A DNA stretch of 64,000 bases. Origin: Lichenostomus cassidix (taxonomy: Eukaryota > Chordata > Aves > Passeriformes > Meliphagidae). Under the pieces are notes generated by a model, which saw only the letters and a list, made by a program, of their open reading frames with translations, had not been told where the DNA came from and ran no database searches. Both the position numbers and the translations under genes were made by a program. Below, piece by piece: positions 41,801 through 53,600 of this stretch. The DNA lies in assembly GCA_008360975.2 (NCBI GenBank), contig CM039199.1, positions 2,682,530-2,746,529 on the forward strand, in the 5' to 3' direction. Within the stretch, counting starts at the first letter, position 1. Every line of letters starts with the position of its first letter.

Positions 41801-43446
41801 TCCCAAGCTCAGGGCCCCAGGAGATATCCTCTCCCCAGGAATGGTGTAGGGAGTGTGGACACATCATCCTTCACCTCACCTAACTGGGGCTTTCACTGAA
41901 GGCTGTGGGAGACCCAGACTTGAGCCTGGGGGGCCTCTGGCCCCTCTTTCTCCAGGGCAGCAGGTCCCAGCAGTGTCCTGGAGCCAGGTAGGTCTGGCAC
42001 CCATCAGTGGGACAAGGGGAAAGCTGCAGTGGGACAGTGGTGGCAGTGCCTCCCAGAGGAGCTGAGCAGAGCCCACGAGCAGCACAGGGCAGTGGAAACA
42101 CAAAACAAGCCTTCTCTAAGCCACACAAGATCTCATCAGGGCCCATTTCTCCTCCCACTGCTGCTGCCTCCTGCTAATGAAACCTGCTTGTTCCATCTCA
42201 GCAGGGAGCTGAGCAGTGCCTGGGCCTTCTTCAGCACCTGCAGAGCCTGCCATTGCTTCACCAGGGGGAACAGTCATGGGCAGGAACTGCAGGGATCCCA
42301 GTGGTGGGAGGTGGTGGGATCTATCCTGACCCCTTTCTGCAGCAGGACTCCTGAGCTGGTGGTTTGAAGGTACACGAGCACCAGAACACACAGGGAGGTG
42401 GGATCAGTTTTCTGGAATCTTCCCTCTGTTCTGCTGGCTGCATTTTCTGCTCGTTACCAGCTTGGGGCTTTCCCCCACCACGTGCAAACACTTCTTAGGA
42501 ACAGGCTCAGAGATGTGGGATTCGGGTGGGATGGCAGAGTCCTGCATGATGTGAGAGGTGACTTGCAGCCACCCCCAGAGGTGACAGAGACTCTGCAGAT
42601 GCAGTGATAACTCCCCACAGACAGGACTCATCCAAGGGGGTCTCACACCCGTGTCAGTCAGCGGTGAATTGTCTCGATGGTGACTTGCCTGTGCTGCCCG
42701 GGCTCAGGCAGAGGTGACACACCCGATGGCATCGGGTTCACGAGGTGACACATCTGCACATTTGGATGAAGCTGCTCAAAGGAGGTGCCTACAGGAATCT
42801 GACAGGGGCACTGAAGACCCTGCCATGGTACCTCCCCTGCAGCAGGTGGTCCCGGGCAGGTTCTGGGTCTCCCGGTGGCTCCAGGGCCACCAAGGGAGCA
42901 GCACGTCTGGGATGCCAAGTGCCACTCCCATGCCGCAGCGGGGAGACACCAGCAGTGGGACTGAGAGCCATTGCCACACACAAGGACGTGTCCCAGCTGC
43001 TCAGGGGCTTGGGGACCATCATGCCCTCGGGGCTGGTATCAGCAAACCTTGCTCTGCAGTGGGTCAAGCATTGGGCAGGGCTGGAGAGCAGGGCCAGACA
43101 CATGTCCCCCAGGGTGGCCCAGTGGCTTTCCCCTGAGCACCACTAACGCTGTGCAGCCTGATGTATGATGTGATCTTCGTCAAAGACTCGGCAAGGCAGG
43201 GAGAAGGCAGAGACAGAGCACAGGTCTGCCTGCTCCCTGTGCTCAGGGGTGGCAGTGCCCGCTTGGCTGTAGTGTTATGCTGCCAACTCCTGTCGCCAAG
43301 GCTCACATCAACCACCCTCTCCCTCCCTGCCCGCACTATCCTCTGCCGCTCGTCCCGGCGACCCAGCCCTTTTCAGCAGAGGGCTGTTTCCAGCACGGTG
43401 TGTCAGGGAGGTACTGAGGTTTAGCTCACAGGAAGAAAGGTGTGCT
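38830..43446. other. MIR142-TSPOAP1 intergenic region
   Basis: No coding exon, CR1 copy or RNA gene that I can support. Holds A-rich and T-rich simple runs between 39280 and 39660 and a short (GGGT)n near 40074-40090. Confidence 0.55.
39284..39346. repeat. A-rich/T-rich low-complexity stretch
   Basis: (AAAC)-like runs followed by oligo(T); further oligo(A) runs at about 39548-39562. Confidence 0.85.
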
Positions 43447-43825
43447 AGCATCCCTGGGACAGAACCAGGCACTCTGGGGCAGAGCTGAGCATCCCCGGGG
43501 CAAAGTCGGGCATGCCCGGGGCAGAGATATACATCCCTGCAGCAAATCAGGCATCCTGGGGCAGAGCTGAGCATCCCCGGGGCAAAGTCGGGCATCCCTG
43601 GGGCAGAGCCAGCTATCCCTGGGACAGAATTGGGTATCCCTGGGACAGAATTGGGTATCCCTGGGGCAGAGCTAGCTATCCCTGGGATAGAATCGGGCAT
43701 CCCTGGGGCAGAATTGGGTATCCCTGGGGCAGAGCCGGGTATCTTTGGGGCAGAATTGGGTATCCCTGGGGCAGAGCTGAGCATCCCTGGTCCACAGCCG
43801 GGCATCCCCGGTGCAGAGCCGAGCG
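43447..43825 (+). repeat. 21-bp minisatellite upstream of TSPOAP1
   Basis: About 18 copies of a unit like ggtatccctggggcagaattg, slightly diverged and a few one base short. Because 21 is a multiple of three it stays open in several frames on both strands, giving artefactual repeats such as GIPGAEL (+) and SAPGIPN (-). It stops about 140 bases before the promoter X-box. Confidence 0.97.
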
Positions 43826-44665
43826 GGGGGCTCGGGCCGGTGCTGTCCCCAAAGCCCCATCCCGGCGGCGAGCGGGGGATGTGCGGTGCGGGGGGATGCG
43901 GAACGAGCGCGGCCGCTCCCCCTCCGCCGCCGCCTCATCAATAGGCACCAGACCCGCTCCCGCAGCGTTGCCGTGGAAACCGGCGGAGGCTCCGCCATTG
44001 GCGGCCCGGGGCGCGGCGCTGCCCCCCCGGGGTGCCCGGAACGGCTCCGTATTGATGACTCGGCAGCGGCTGCGCCGGGGGCTGCCCGGGGCCGCGGCGA
44101 GGGGCTGGCAGCTCCCCCGGCCCCTCCGCTACGTCATGGGGCCGGGGGCGGCGGGGGGCTGAGGGCGGCGGGAGCAGCCTCCGCACGGGGAGCCGGGCGG
44201 GACGGAGCCAGCCCGGTGCGGGACGGAGCCAGCGCGGTGCGGGGATGCTGCTGCTGCCGCCGCTGCCGGCTCCGGCCCCGCCGCGGGGGAGCGCGGCCCG
44301 GGCTGTGATGGGTTCGGCTGTGCCGTGCCGGCTCCCGGCGCCCCGAGCAGCCCTGGCCGCTGCGGAGTGAGCGCAGCCCTGCCCAGCCATGCAGGAGCCG
44401 GAGCGCGGCGAGCCCGGAGCGGCCCCGGGGCACGGAGATGCCCCCGCCGCCTCCGCCCGCCCGGACCTGGACACGCGTGACGGCGCGGGGGGTGACACGG
44501 CCGGCCGCCAGCTGTCCCCAGGGTCGGAGCGGGACGGAGCGCCCCAGCCCCAGGACGAGTCCTCGGGAACCCCCCGCGTCCCCCCGCCGGACCCGCAGCG
44601 GGTTCACTCCGCCCCGGAGCTCGTCAGGCCGCTGCGAGCGATGGACCGGACAGACAGACCCCCCC
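43820..44665 (+). promoter_or_regulatory. TSPOAP1: TSPOAP1 CpG-island promoter
   Basis: Dense CpG island with an RFX X-box-like site (GTTGCCGTGGAAAC, 43967-43980), an inverted CCAAT box (ATTGG, 43997-44001) and a CRE-like TACGTCA (44130-44136), then exon 1. Clear TATA box absent. Start site not determinable from sequence. Confidence 0.65.
44245..44370 (+). other. upstream ORF before TSPOAP1
   Basis: 41 codons (MLLLPPLPAPAPPRG...) plus TGA, with a second in-frame ATG at 44308 in strong context (G at -3 and +4). It ends 18 bases before the TSPOAP1 ATG at 44389. It exists in the mRNA only if transcription starts upstream of it. Confidence 0.4.
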
Positions 44666-44667
44666 AG
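44389..44667 (+). CDS. TSPOAP1: TSPOAP1 exon 1 (N-terminus)
   Basis: 93 codons, MQEPERGEPGAAPGHG to AMDRTDRPPQ, ending CAG|gtaagg in phase 0, which fits the acceptor of exon 2. It lies in the CpG island. No close residue match to the human N-terminus, which is variable, so assignment rests on position, phase and the donor. Alternative in-frame start at 44641. Confidence 0.65.
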
Positions 44668-47600
44668 GTAAGGAGAGGATGCGGGTGGGTTTGCTGCTTC
44701 TGGGGAAGAGGCGGCGGGATGCTTCCCTGGGCATCCCGGGGAACGGGAGCGCTGGGCTGCGGCTGAGCCACCCACCAAACCATCCCCGCGGGGCTGCGAC
44801 CTGCCACCGCCGCTGTCACGCACCCGCACGGGAGAAGGGAGCCTTCGCTGCCCTTCCGCAGGGATTTCCAGGTGCCTCTACCCTGGAAGGCGCTGGAGCT
44901 GTGCGGGGTCTTGCCGGAGCCCTGCCGGGGCCAGCTCTGGGCAGAGCCCACCCGGAGCAGACACAGCCCCTGCACCAGCCGAGAGCCATCCCTGCGGCAT
45001 CTCCTCGCTCCAGCATCATCATCCAGCATCCGCACGTAGTGGCAGGGACATGATTCACTGCCACCCCCTGCCAGAGCATCCCCTCTCCTCTCCGGGGAGC
45101 CCTGGAGGGCTTGGGGCACCTTGCAGGAGGAGCCAGTCCCTGCAGGCACCTCGGGCAGTGCAATGCCCAGCCCCTGCAGCATCTCCCTAAAAACAGCCCA
45201 AAAGGCTCCCTCAGGGTCTCATCACCTTGAGCCAGGTCACAAAAGTTCATCAGCTCACCCTGTTCAGGACAGCTTGCCACCTTTTCCCATGGGGAACATC
45301 AGCCATCTTCCTGGGGTCTCCTGGGGGAACCCTGTGGTGCTTTTAAAATAAGGGAGAAATTGGCTCTTGGCCTTTTCTTCTTGAGCACAGGGGAGTAGAG
45401 CTGACCAGTGCTTGTGGGGGTTTAGCAGGGGGGTTTTGAGGCAGGCAGTGCTGTGCTGCTGAGCCCAGCTGGAGAGCAGCCTGGAGCAGCCTGCAGGAGA
45501 AGCAGCACCCCTGGAAACCCACCGAGGGAGAGAGAACATGATTGCACTCCAGCACAGCTGAAGGGTCTATTTTGAAGGTCTCTTTTACCGTGATGCTGAA
45601 GGAAAGGCAGCATTGAATCTTGGTCTGACTGTGACTCCAGCCCTGGCTGTGCCAGAAGCACCACAGTCAAAATATGGGACAGCAGAATGTGATGGATTTC
45701 TGCTCCCAACCCTCTTTTGTATGCCAGGAGTCCAATCAGTTGTGCCAGACTTACTGTCTTCAGAGAATCCCAGAAAGGTTTGGGCTGGAAGGGACCTTAC
45801 AGACCATCTCTTCCCAGTCTTCCACTAGACCAGGCTGCTCCAAGCCCTGTCCAACCTGGCCTGGAACACTTCCCTTTGGGAGAGCCACCTGGCAAGGGAA
45901 GGAGTAGGTGCTGTGCCCTGGTGGAAGCCTGAGTGGGAAGGCTGGGATTGGAAGGGCACAGTTAGAGGGGTGGTTCAGAGGGGTGTTTGTGGGTGCTCCA
46001 GCAGCTTTGGGAGCTGTGCACCAGCTCTTGCTGATCTCTGCAGTGTGTCCCCCCAACTGGTCTCTATGGAGGTGACTGCTGAGCACCTGCCATCCAGTTT
46101 GCCTTGCCCCCTGAGCTGCACTGAGTGTTTTCCTGCCATCCTGGAGGCTCCTGGCTTGGTGGGAACCTTCCCTTCCCACTCCCACAGGGCTGTGGCAGCA
46201 CCATGGCAGTGCCATCATAGCCCCAGCGTTCTGGGGCAGCACTGTGGTGGGACTGGTGGAGCTGTGGTGCACTGAGGTGCCAGAGCAATGGTGCTGTGGG
46301 ACCTGGTGACACTCTGCTGCATCATGGCAGTGCCACTGTGATGTCACCGGGCTGGTGATGGTGGTGCCATGGCAGTACCATCCTCAACATTGATGTTGAC
46401 CTGCAGAAAGGTTACTTTGTGTTTTCCTGGGGGAAAAAAAGAAAAATCCAGCAGCTCCTCCTGCAGCCAAGTGGCTTTAGGGACATGAAAGGCTTCCAGT
46501 TCAGCCCCGGGAGGGAGCTCAGTACTGCTGTCCCCAACAGTGCTGGTGCTGCTGGGCTCTGAAGCCACATCCTCCAGCCTGGGGACAAGCGGCTGTGTTA
46601 GAGCTGGGGCCAGGACAGGCTTGCACAGCTCCCCTCCAAAGCTTGGCTCTTCCTGGCCAGCCTGGGACACACCCTGGCTGCCTTTAGGACATTTGTCCTT
46701 GGGATGTCAGAGCTGCGTGATGTGAACAGGACAGCTGCCTCCAGGCAGTTCTCTCCTGGTGTGGGGAAGATCCTCCTGAGGGCTCGTGGCTGACAGAGTT
46801 GATTAAAGATGTTGATTTTATGATGTGTGTCCCAGCCTCAGCCATTCCCTGAGGGACAGACTGTGGCTAGGCATTAAGCCTGTCTGTAGGGCAAGTTAAT
46901 ATTGGCATTCTTGCCTGGGTTTCCCCTGAGTGCAGTGTGGAGAGCTGTTGCCCTTTCTCCATCTGGCAAAGGAATTCTGGAGTTAGAGAGGTGGAATGAG
47001 GGAACACATCTGGGGCTTCCCATCCAGCCCCTCCCCTAGAAGGTTCCAGAGCTGGAAGAGGCTGCTCCAGTCCTGACCAGGCAGGTGTTGAGTATCTCCA
47101 AGGGCTGGATCCCATCACCTGTCTCACCCTGCCCTGAAGCTGCAGCGCTCCTGTGGAGAGGAATGTTCTCCACAGTCTGGTGGGAATTTTCCTTGGTGAG
47201 GTCTGTGCCCACATCTCCCCATCTATTTACCACATGTCCCTACATCCTGCAAGGCTCTGCAGGCTTTCTTGGCAGAGCAATGTGTCCCACCATGGCCCCA
47301 CTGGATAATGCTGTCCAGGGGGTTTCACAACATATCCTTCCTCCTGGGCCTTTGGAATTGCTCTGCTCCTGCTCCCCAAAACTTCTGTGTGGGCATGAGA
47401 TGTGAGAAATGACTTTCCTGCTGAGAATCTCCAGGCACTGCAGAGGTAGGATCCCAAAGCAAATAATGAATTTCAGAGAAGGAGAGAAACGTTGTCTGTG
47501 TAGGAAGAACGGGGTTAAAGTGGCACAGATACAGTCTGGCTGGAAATTGGAAAGTTCCCAGAATGCTGTCAGATGGATTTTAGAGCACTTCCCACAAGAG

Positions 47601-50600
47601 CTCAGTTGTCTGCATCTCCTAGGGGATGCTGCTCCAGTGGGATCTGCTTTAACCCTGGAAAATTCAGGGGGGTTTGGGAGTGGGCTGCTGAAGGGAAGGC
47701 TTCCTCTGGTGCCCTACATTGGACAAGAGGAGAGGATCAAGGTCGTTCACTTTCTGCATATTTTCTGCATCCTTCCAGGCCAGGATTACTCATCTCCCCA
47801 AGCTCCCCAGCTCACTCATGGAAGGGATGAGCTCAGCTGCTGACCATTCCCTGTTCCCATCCCAGAACCACACAGGCAAGGGGCACAGTTAGGGTGCTCT
47901 GAGCTGCTGCTCGTGATTCCTTCTCAATCACAAGAGGTTGCTTTGGATTTGAATTTCTAAAAATCCAAGCCTCAGCTTCCCTTGAGGTCATGTGCAGCTG
48001 AGAATATTCAACAAATCGCAAACCCAACTGAAAATGCTTAAACCAAGGAGCCCTCCAGTGAGTAGGAATTTAAATAGCCACAAAGAAACCTGTTGGTCCC
48101 AGTGGAGCTTAATAAAACAAAGAAGAGATGCAGGAAGAATTATAAAATGCTGGTAAAGAGACCCCACGTCAAGTGCTCAGGCCAAGCTGCATTTAATGAT
48201 AAGCCCAGTGCCTTTTGCAGGAATCTGTGGCCTTTCAAGAGCTTCAAATTATTGATTGGCAAAGCTGGAAAACTGTTCATTTAGTGTCTGAAGGTGTGTT
48301 GAGCTCCACCCTTGACTGGGAAGGGTAGGTCAGCAGGATGAAGGATGGCAGGCAGTAGGACAAGGACACCTTGGGCACTGGAGCCAGTTCTTGCTGTACA
48401 GACACCATTTCCTGCCATCCCAATTAGAAGATTGCATTCCATCGTGCTCAAAATCGGAGTAAATTAATTTTCCTTGGCTTGGCAGTGCTCAGTCTCATGC
48501 AAATGCCCTAGTGTGGTTTGCTGCAGCACTGTGGATGCACAGCCACCTCAGGTAGCTCCTGCCAGGACGAGTCAGTGCCTCTTGATTTGTAGGAATGAGT
48601 GGAAAACAAAAGTGAGACCAGGAAGGGGAAGGCAATGTTCATTTTAGCTCTTTTTCTAATTAAGCTCTCTGTGCAGAGATGTGTCCAAATGGCTTGGCCA
48701 GGTCACTTGTGCAGGACGTGGAGGGTGAAGGACACCAAGCAGTGCCTCCTCACTGTGGCCTTGGCTCTCTGGGCTGCTGGAGACAAACTGGATTTGGGAC
48801 AGGGCTGTCACACCATGTTGCTGTTGGCTGTTGCCACACTGTGATCTTCCACCTCAGCATGCTTCTCATCTCACCCTCTACATTTTGGAGGGACTCACCA
48901 ATGTCTTCCTCATGCCCTCTGGCTCTAGTCTTCCTTCCTGTGGGAATAACATAAAGAGAAATGGTACAGGCAGTGCTGGCAGCCTTGTTGCCCCCCTGTT
49001 ACTGTGATGAAGGTGTTCTGCACCTCAGACATCTGCCCAGAGCTCTGGGAAAACATCCTTTAGGAGCTTTAGGAGCTTTTGCCATTCACGTTTCCATAGA
49101 ATCATTAATGTTGGAAAAGACCTCCAAGGTCATCAAGTCCAACCTTGATATCAACTCTGGCTCTGTGGTGGATACAGAGAGATGATTTCCCCCCCCCAGT
49201 CTCTTGCTAAAGCTGTTGGAGATTTGGGGCTTCTCAGTCCAGGACAAAATCCTATAAATGCCCTAAGTGAGTTCCTGCTTTACCAAAATGAGCAAGAACA
49301 CTGATCCCAACACAGAATCACAAAATCCCAAAATGGTTTGAGTTGAAGGGACCTTAAATCCCATCCAGTGCCACCTCCTGCCATGGCAGGGACACCTTCC
49401 ACTGTCCCAGGCTGCTCCAAGCCCTGTCCAGCCTGGCCTTGGACACTTCAGGGATCCAGGGGCAGCCACAGCTTCCCTGGGCACCCTGTGCCAGGGCCTG
49501 CCCACCCTCACAGGGGTGAATTCTTTTCTATCTAATCATGCCATAGCCTGGGCAACTAGAGCAGGTTTTTAGCCAATGTGACCCAAAAGAAGAGGTGCTC
49601 TTGGCCCCTGGGAAGCTGCCAGTGATTTGGAAAACGGGAGGAAGTGGGTGAGAACTGCAGTGCAGATTTCTGGGCAAAAACTGAGCTGTACATACTAAAT
49701 CTGCCCCTCGAGCTCCCTGCTGTACTCTGCAAGGTGGAAGAGCAAATCTGCCTCTTCAGAGCTGAACATGGTGAGGAATTGAGTATTTCCACTCAGTCAA
49801 AGCACACCTGTGGCCACAGATGTTGCTGCTGAGGCTCTGTGGTGGGAAGAGGAGTTGGTGTTGACTTTGCAAGCCATGATCCTCTTAGAGGGCTGTGGCT
49901 CTTCTGTCCAGGCAGGGGATTTACTGAGCTGCAGCCCACTGGCTTCCCAGAAGTCTCACGCCTTTCTTGGGAGTGTTTCTTTGGATTAGAGTTTCTGTTA
50001 CAAGAAAGATGAGATATCAGAGAACAATCATCCCCACTCCAGCCATCAAATAGCAAACCTGGGAACAACTAAATTTTATCATTCTTCCCCAGGGGTTTGG
50101 AGTTTTTTTTGCATGCTCACAGAATAGAATTATCTGACACATGGCATCCAAAAAAGAGTCCAGATGCTCCACAAAGACCTCAGGGTGGTCTGGGCCTGAG
50201 CCTGCAGTGCTGGGAGCTTCAGACTGACCTCTGCTCAGAGCTAAGCAACAAAAAGCCCCCAAAATGTCTGTAGTAAGCCATGTTTTAGCTGGAATGACTT
50301 GCAATGTGCATGAGTACACAGCAGCAGAGGTTGTGAAGTCTTTCTGTGTTTGCACTGAAGTTGTTCACACATTGCTTCCCACATCTTCTACGTTTTGCAT
50401 CTTTTTTTCCTAGTGGAGATAGCATTGCATGAGCTGCTTCTCTGCAGATTCAGTGACTTGTTCAGCAGCACCCAGAAAAACTCTGCAGTGAGGGAATAAG
50501 ACAGCTTAGCTGCCTTGGTTTTGCAATGTTCCCACCAGGCCAGGATTTATGGTGCACAGCCTGTCTTCCACACGCTCCCCAGGAGGGCAGGGAAACAGCA

Positions 50601-53600
50601 ATGTCCCCTGAGTGCACTGAGAATGGAGCACAGTCCTGTTTGACCAGAGTGGAGCTTGGCCAAATCTTTCTGGAAGCTGATAAGAGACAAGGGAAACACT
50701 TGTACATTAGTGTTCAAAGGGTAGTTGGTAGAACATGCTTTGTACCTGTTCTTCACCCTACAAAATGCAGATCTCTTTCTCTTAAGGTGTGTAGGGGGGG
50801 CAAAGACCCTGCAGGGGACACTGGGGTGGCCAGGGGTCACACAGTGGCCCGAGGGCAGGAGAGTGATGTTGCTGCACTTGAGGAGCATTGCACAACCTGG
50901 TGCTGCAGGTTATCTGATGGATCAGCTGCAGTCTGAGGCTGCACACATCCTGGGATTGCAAAACACTTTGTACTTAACACGGAGAGAGCTGGGTCACAGC
51001 TGGGGAAAGCCTGTCCAGGGCCACACACACCTTGTCACACCTCTGCACCAGGCAGGTCGTGGCCAGCTGGAAGCAGGGACACCTCTCTAGCTCACTGGAG
51101 AGCAGGGCCAGGAGTAAACTGGCCAAACCAAAGGTGATGATAGTGTTCAGCCAGATGAGAATCTGCACCCTGAGCAGCACCTTTCCCCTGCCAGAGTCCT
51201 CCTGGGCTTCTCCAAACCCTCCATTCCTCACAACTGCCTGCCCTGTTTTCTGTCTGATGGTGAAGGATGAACAATCACGTGTGCAGCACCTCAGGAGCAT
51301 TTCAGAGCTGCCTTCCCAGCAGCCGTGAGGTATTTCTGTGTCATTTTCTCTCAGCTCCTTGCAAATCCTCCTGTCTTTTGGATTTGCTGTTAAAGGTGAG
51401 GAATTGTGCCGCATTGCACCCTGGACCTGGCTGCAGCCTTGGATTTTGGAGAGCTGATCCTCTGCCTTGGGAGTTTATTTTCCACTCACATCCCTCCCTC
51501 CATGTCTCAGCTTTGCAGGAACATTAATTCTTCTCCCTGGTTGGGAGGCTGGAGAAGCTGAGCTCATCAAAGGACAGTGAGCCAGGGCCATCAGGGCTAC
51601 TGAGCTGATTATTCTCTCCTCCTGGAATAGCTGGGTTTGTGTTCCTGGGATTCATAATGGTGCTTCCATAAAGGGTTTAAAGATAGAGAGGACCTGGATT
51701 TGCGAGACTCCAATTTTAGCTGCATCTCATTTTAAACACCCAGTGAGGAGCATATGAAGAGCTAGCAGTGGTCAGAGGGTGTGCAGGAGAAGATGCCTGG
51801 AGAAATGTAAGAAACAGCAAATATATAGTGACTACTCCCCTGAATATTCCCTCAATATCTTCCAATTCATGGCTCCAGCACTCCCCATGCTGGAGGCAGG
51901 ATCTTTGAAGTTAATGGCCTTGGATGGATTTTTTCTTCCGTGAATTTGTTACATGGGGTGATAAAAATCAGATAAATGAGGAAATCACATAAATAAGGGC
52001 AAGTAGTAGGCTGGAAGAGGGATGGGCAGCAGGAGAAAACGCTGACTGATGGAAAGGAGAGTTGGCAGCACACAGGGCTGTGGGGAAGTGCCCTGAAGGC
52101 AAGGGCACAAAGAGAGATGTTTGTGGCTGAAAGCAGGAACGGCGCAAAATGCAGGAAGGAAGCAGGACAAGCGCAGTGAGCCACGCTGCTTGCCAGAGGA
52201 GTGGCAGGATAAGCACAGCCTCATCCCAGGCATGTCTCTGACTTCTCCCCTAGCTTTGGCAGCACTGTCCCTGTTCCCTGGTGGGGATGTGCTGGCTGCT
52301 CGCTGTGCCGGCAGTGACAACGCCAGGGCTGCCTCTGCTCACTGACCCAACAGGAGGTGAGGCTATTTTTGTCTTGCTTTTGACATGCACTGAGGGCACT
52401 GCAGAAGAGCAGCCTGTGGGAAATAACTCTGTCCTGTGAGGTGGCTGATTCCCTGGGAAATGGCTGGAAGAGGAGAAAATGGATTGGCAATGACAGGCTT
52501 CATTTCCAAGTGAAGAGGATTGAGAAGTTAAGGGAGCTAATTACTAAAGTGAGGTGGAACGAACAGCTGAAGGGCTTTGACATGGTGGAGGCTTGGGGAC
52601 AATGACTTCAAATGGAGGAGAGGTGGTGGATTTAATATATCCAAGACAGCAGGAGAGCTGGGATGGCTTCACCTGGGAAATCACTCTGCAAGGAGACTGC
52701 AGAGGGGGGTTGTGCTCAGAGATGGCTCCTGCAAAGCAAACCCAGCAGCTGGACCCTGGATCAGCTGCAGATGGAGAAGTCACTGCAGGGCATCTTGAAA
52801 TCGTCAGTGGTTTATACACCTTCAAGTTGTGTGTGTGGTTTATACACCTTCAAATTTAGTTTGTTTTCCAATAAGCCTGTTTCCAAAGGCCACCTGAGAC
52901 CTCCTGCCCATGGGGCCACCTGGTAAATTCCTCCTTCCTGTCTGGCTCTCAGCACGGATTTCAAAGCAACTCTGGGTTTAGACTTTGGCTGTTCCCCAGG
53001 GCTGGCTGGGGTAGCCCTGGGCCAGTGGGTGCCAGGCATTGCAGAGCACAGCCCCAGCCGCATTGCAGAGCATGGCTGCAGCCACTGCCTGGCTGATTTA
53101 CTGTCCCCCAACAGCCTCCTGCAAGTTTTCTGCAGGACTTTAAGGACTGTGCTGGATGCTGAGTGCTCCAGAGGGATTTTGCCTGCATGACCCATTTAGC
53201 AGCCTGGCTGGGCACCTCTCCCTGCAAAAGCTGCTGCAGCCCTCTGGTGCTTTTTGAAGCTTTCGTGTGAAAAAGCAGCAGTTTTCTGGCAGCTGCCATG
53301 CTGAGGCTTTTCTCTGTTTGCTGTTCTCAATGCATCCTGGAGAAACTGTATTTTGGGCTTTACCTGCCGAAGGAGACGACAGATGATGCTGATTTCATGC
53401 AACGGAGGCTTCAAAGCCATGTGCCTTCTGCTCTCCTCCCTCAGCATCCCTGCTGCTCTGCTCCTGCCTTCCTCTCCTTTTAGATACTTTCCCCGTGGCA
53501 AAAGAACACGTCACTTGGGTTAATTTTTTTGGTTAATTTTTTATTGGCCAAGGATGCTCCTGATGTGGGGAATGAGGCTGCTTGGACACCCCACGGTGTC

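Noticed and set aside
43512..44162. 216-codon + strand open frame from the 21-bp array into the TSPOAP1 promoter
   Set aside because: Produced by the array period; out of frame with TSPOAP1 and ends before its ATG.
46344..46670. 108-codon - strand open frame with protein-like composition in TSPOAP1 intron 1
   Set aside because: No domain, splice context or relative recognised; length is within chance for this composition.
46985..47245. possible further CR1 copy in TSPOAP1 intron 1
   Set aside because: Some phrases resemble the family but no terminal repeat or diagnostic stretch could be matched by eye.
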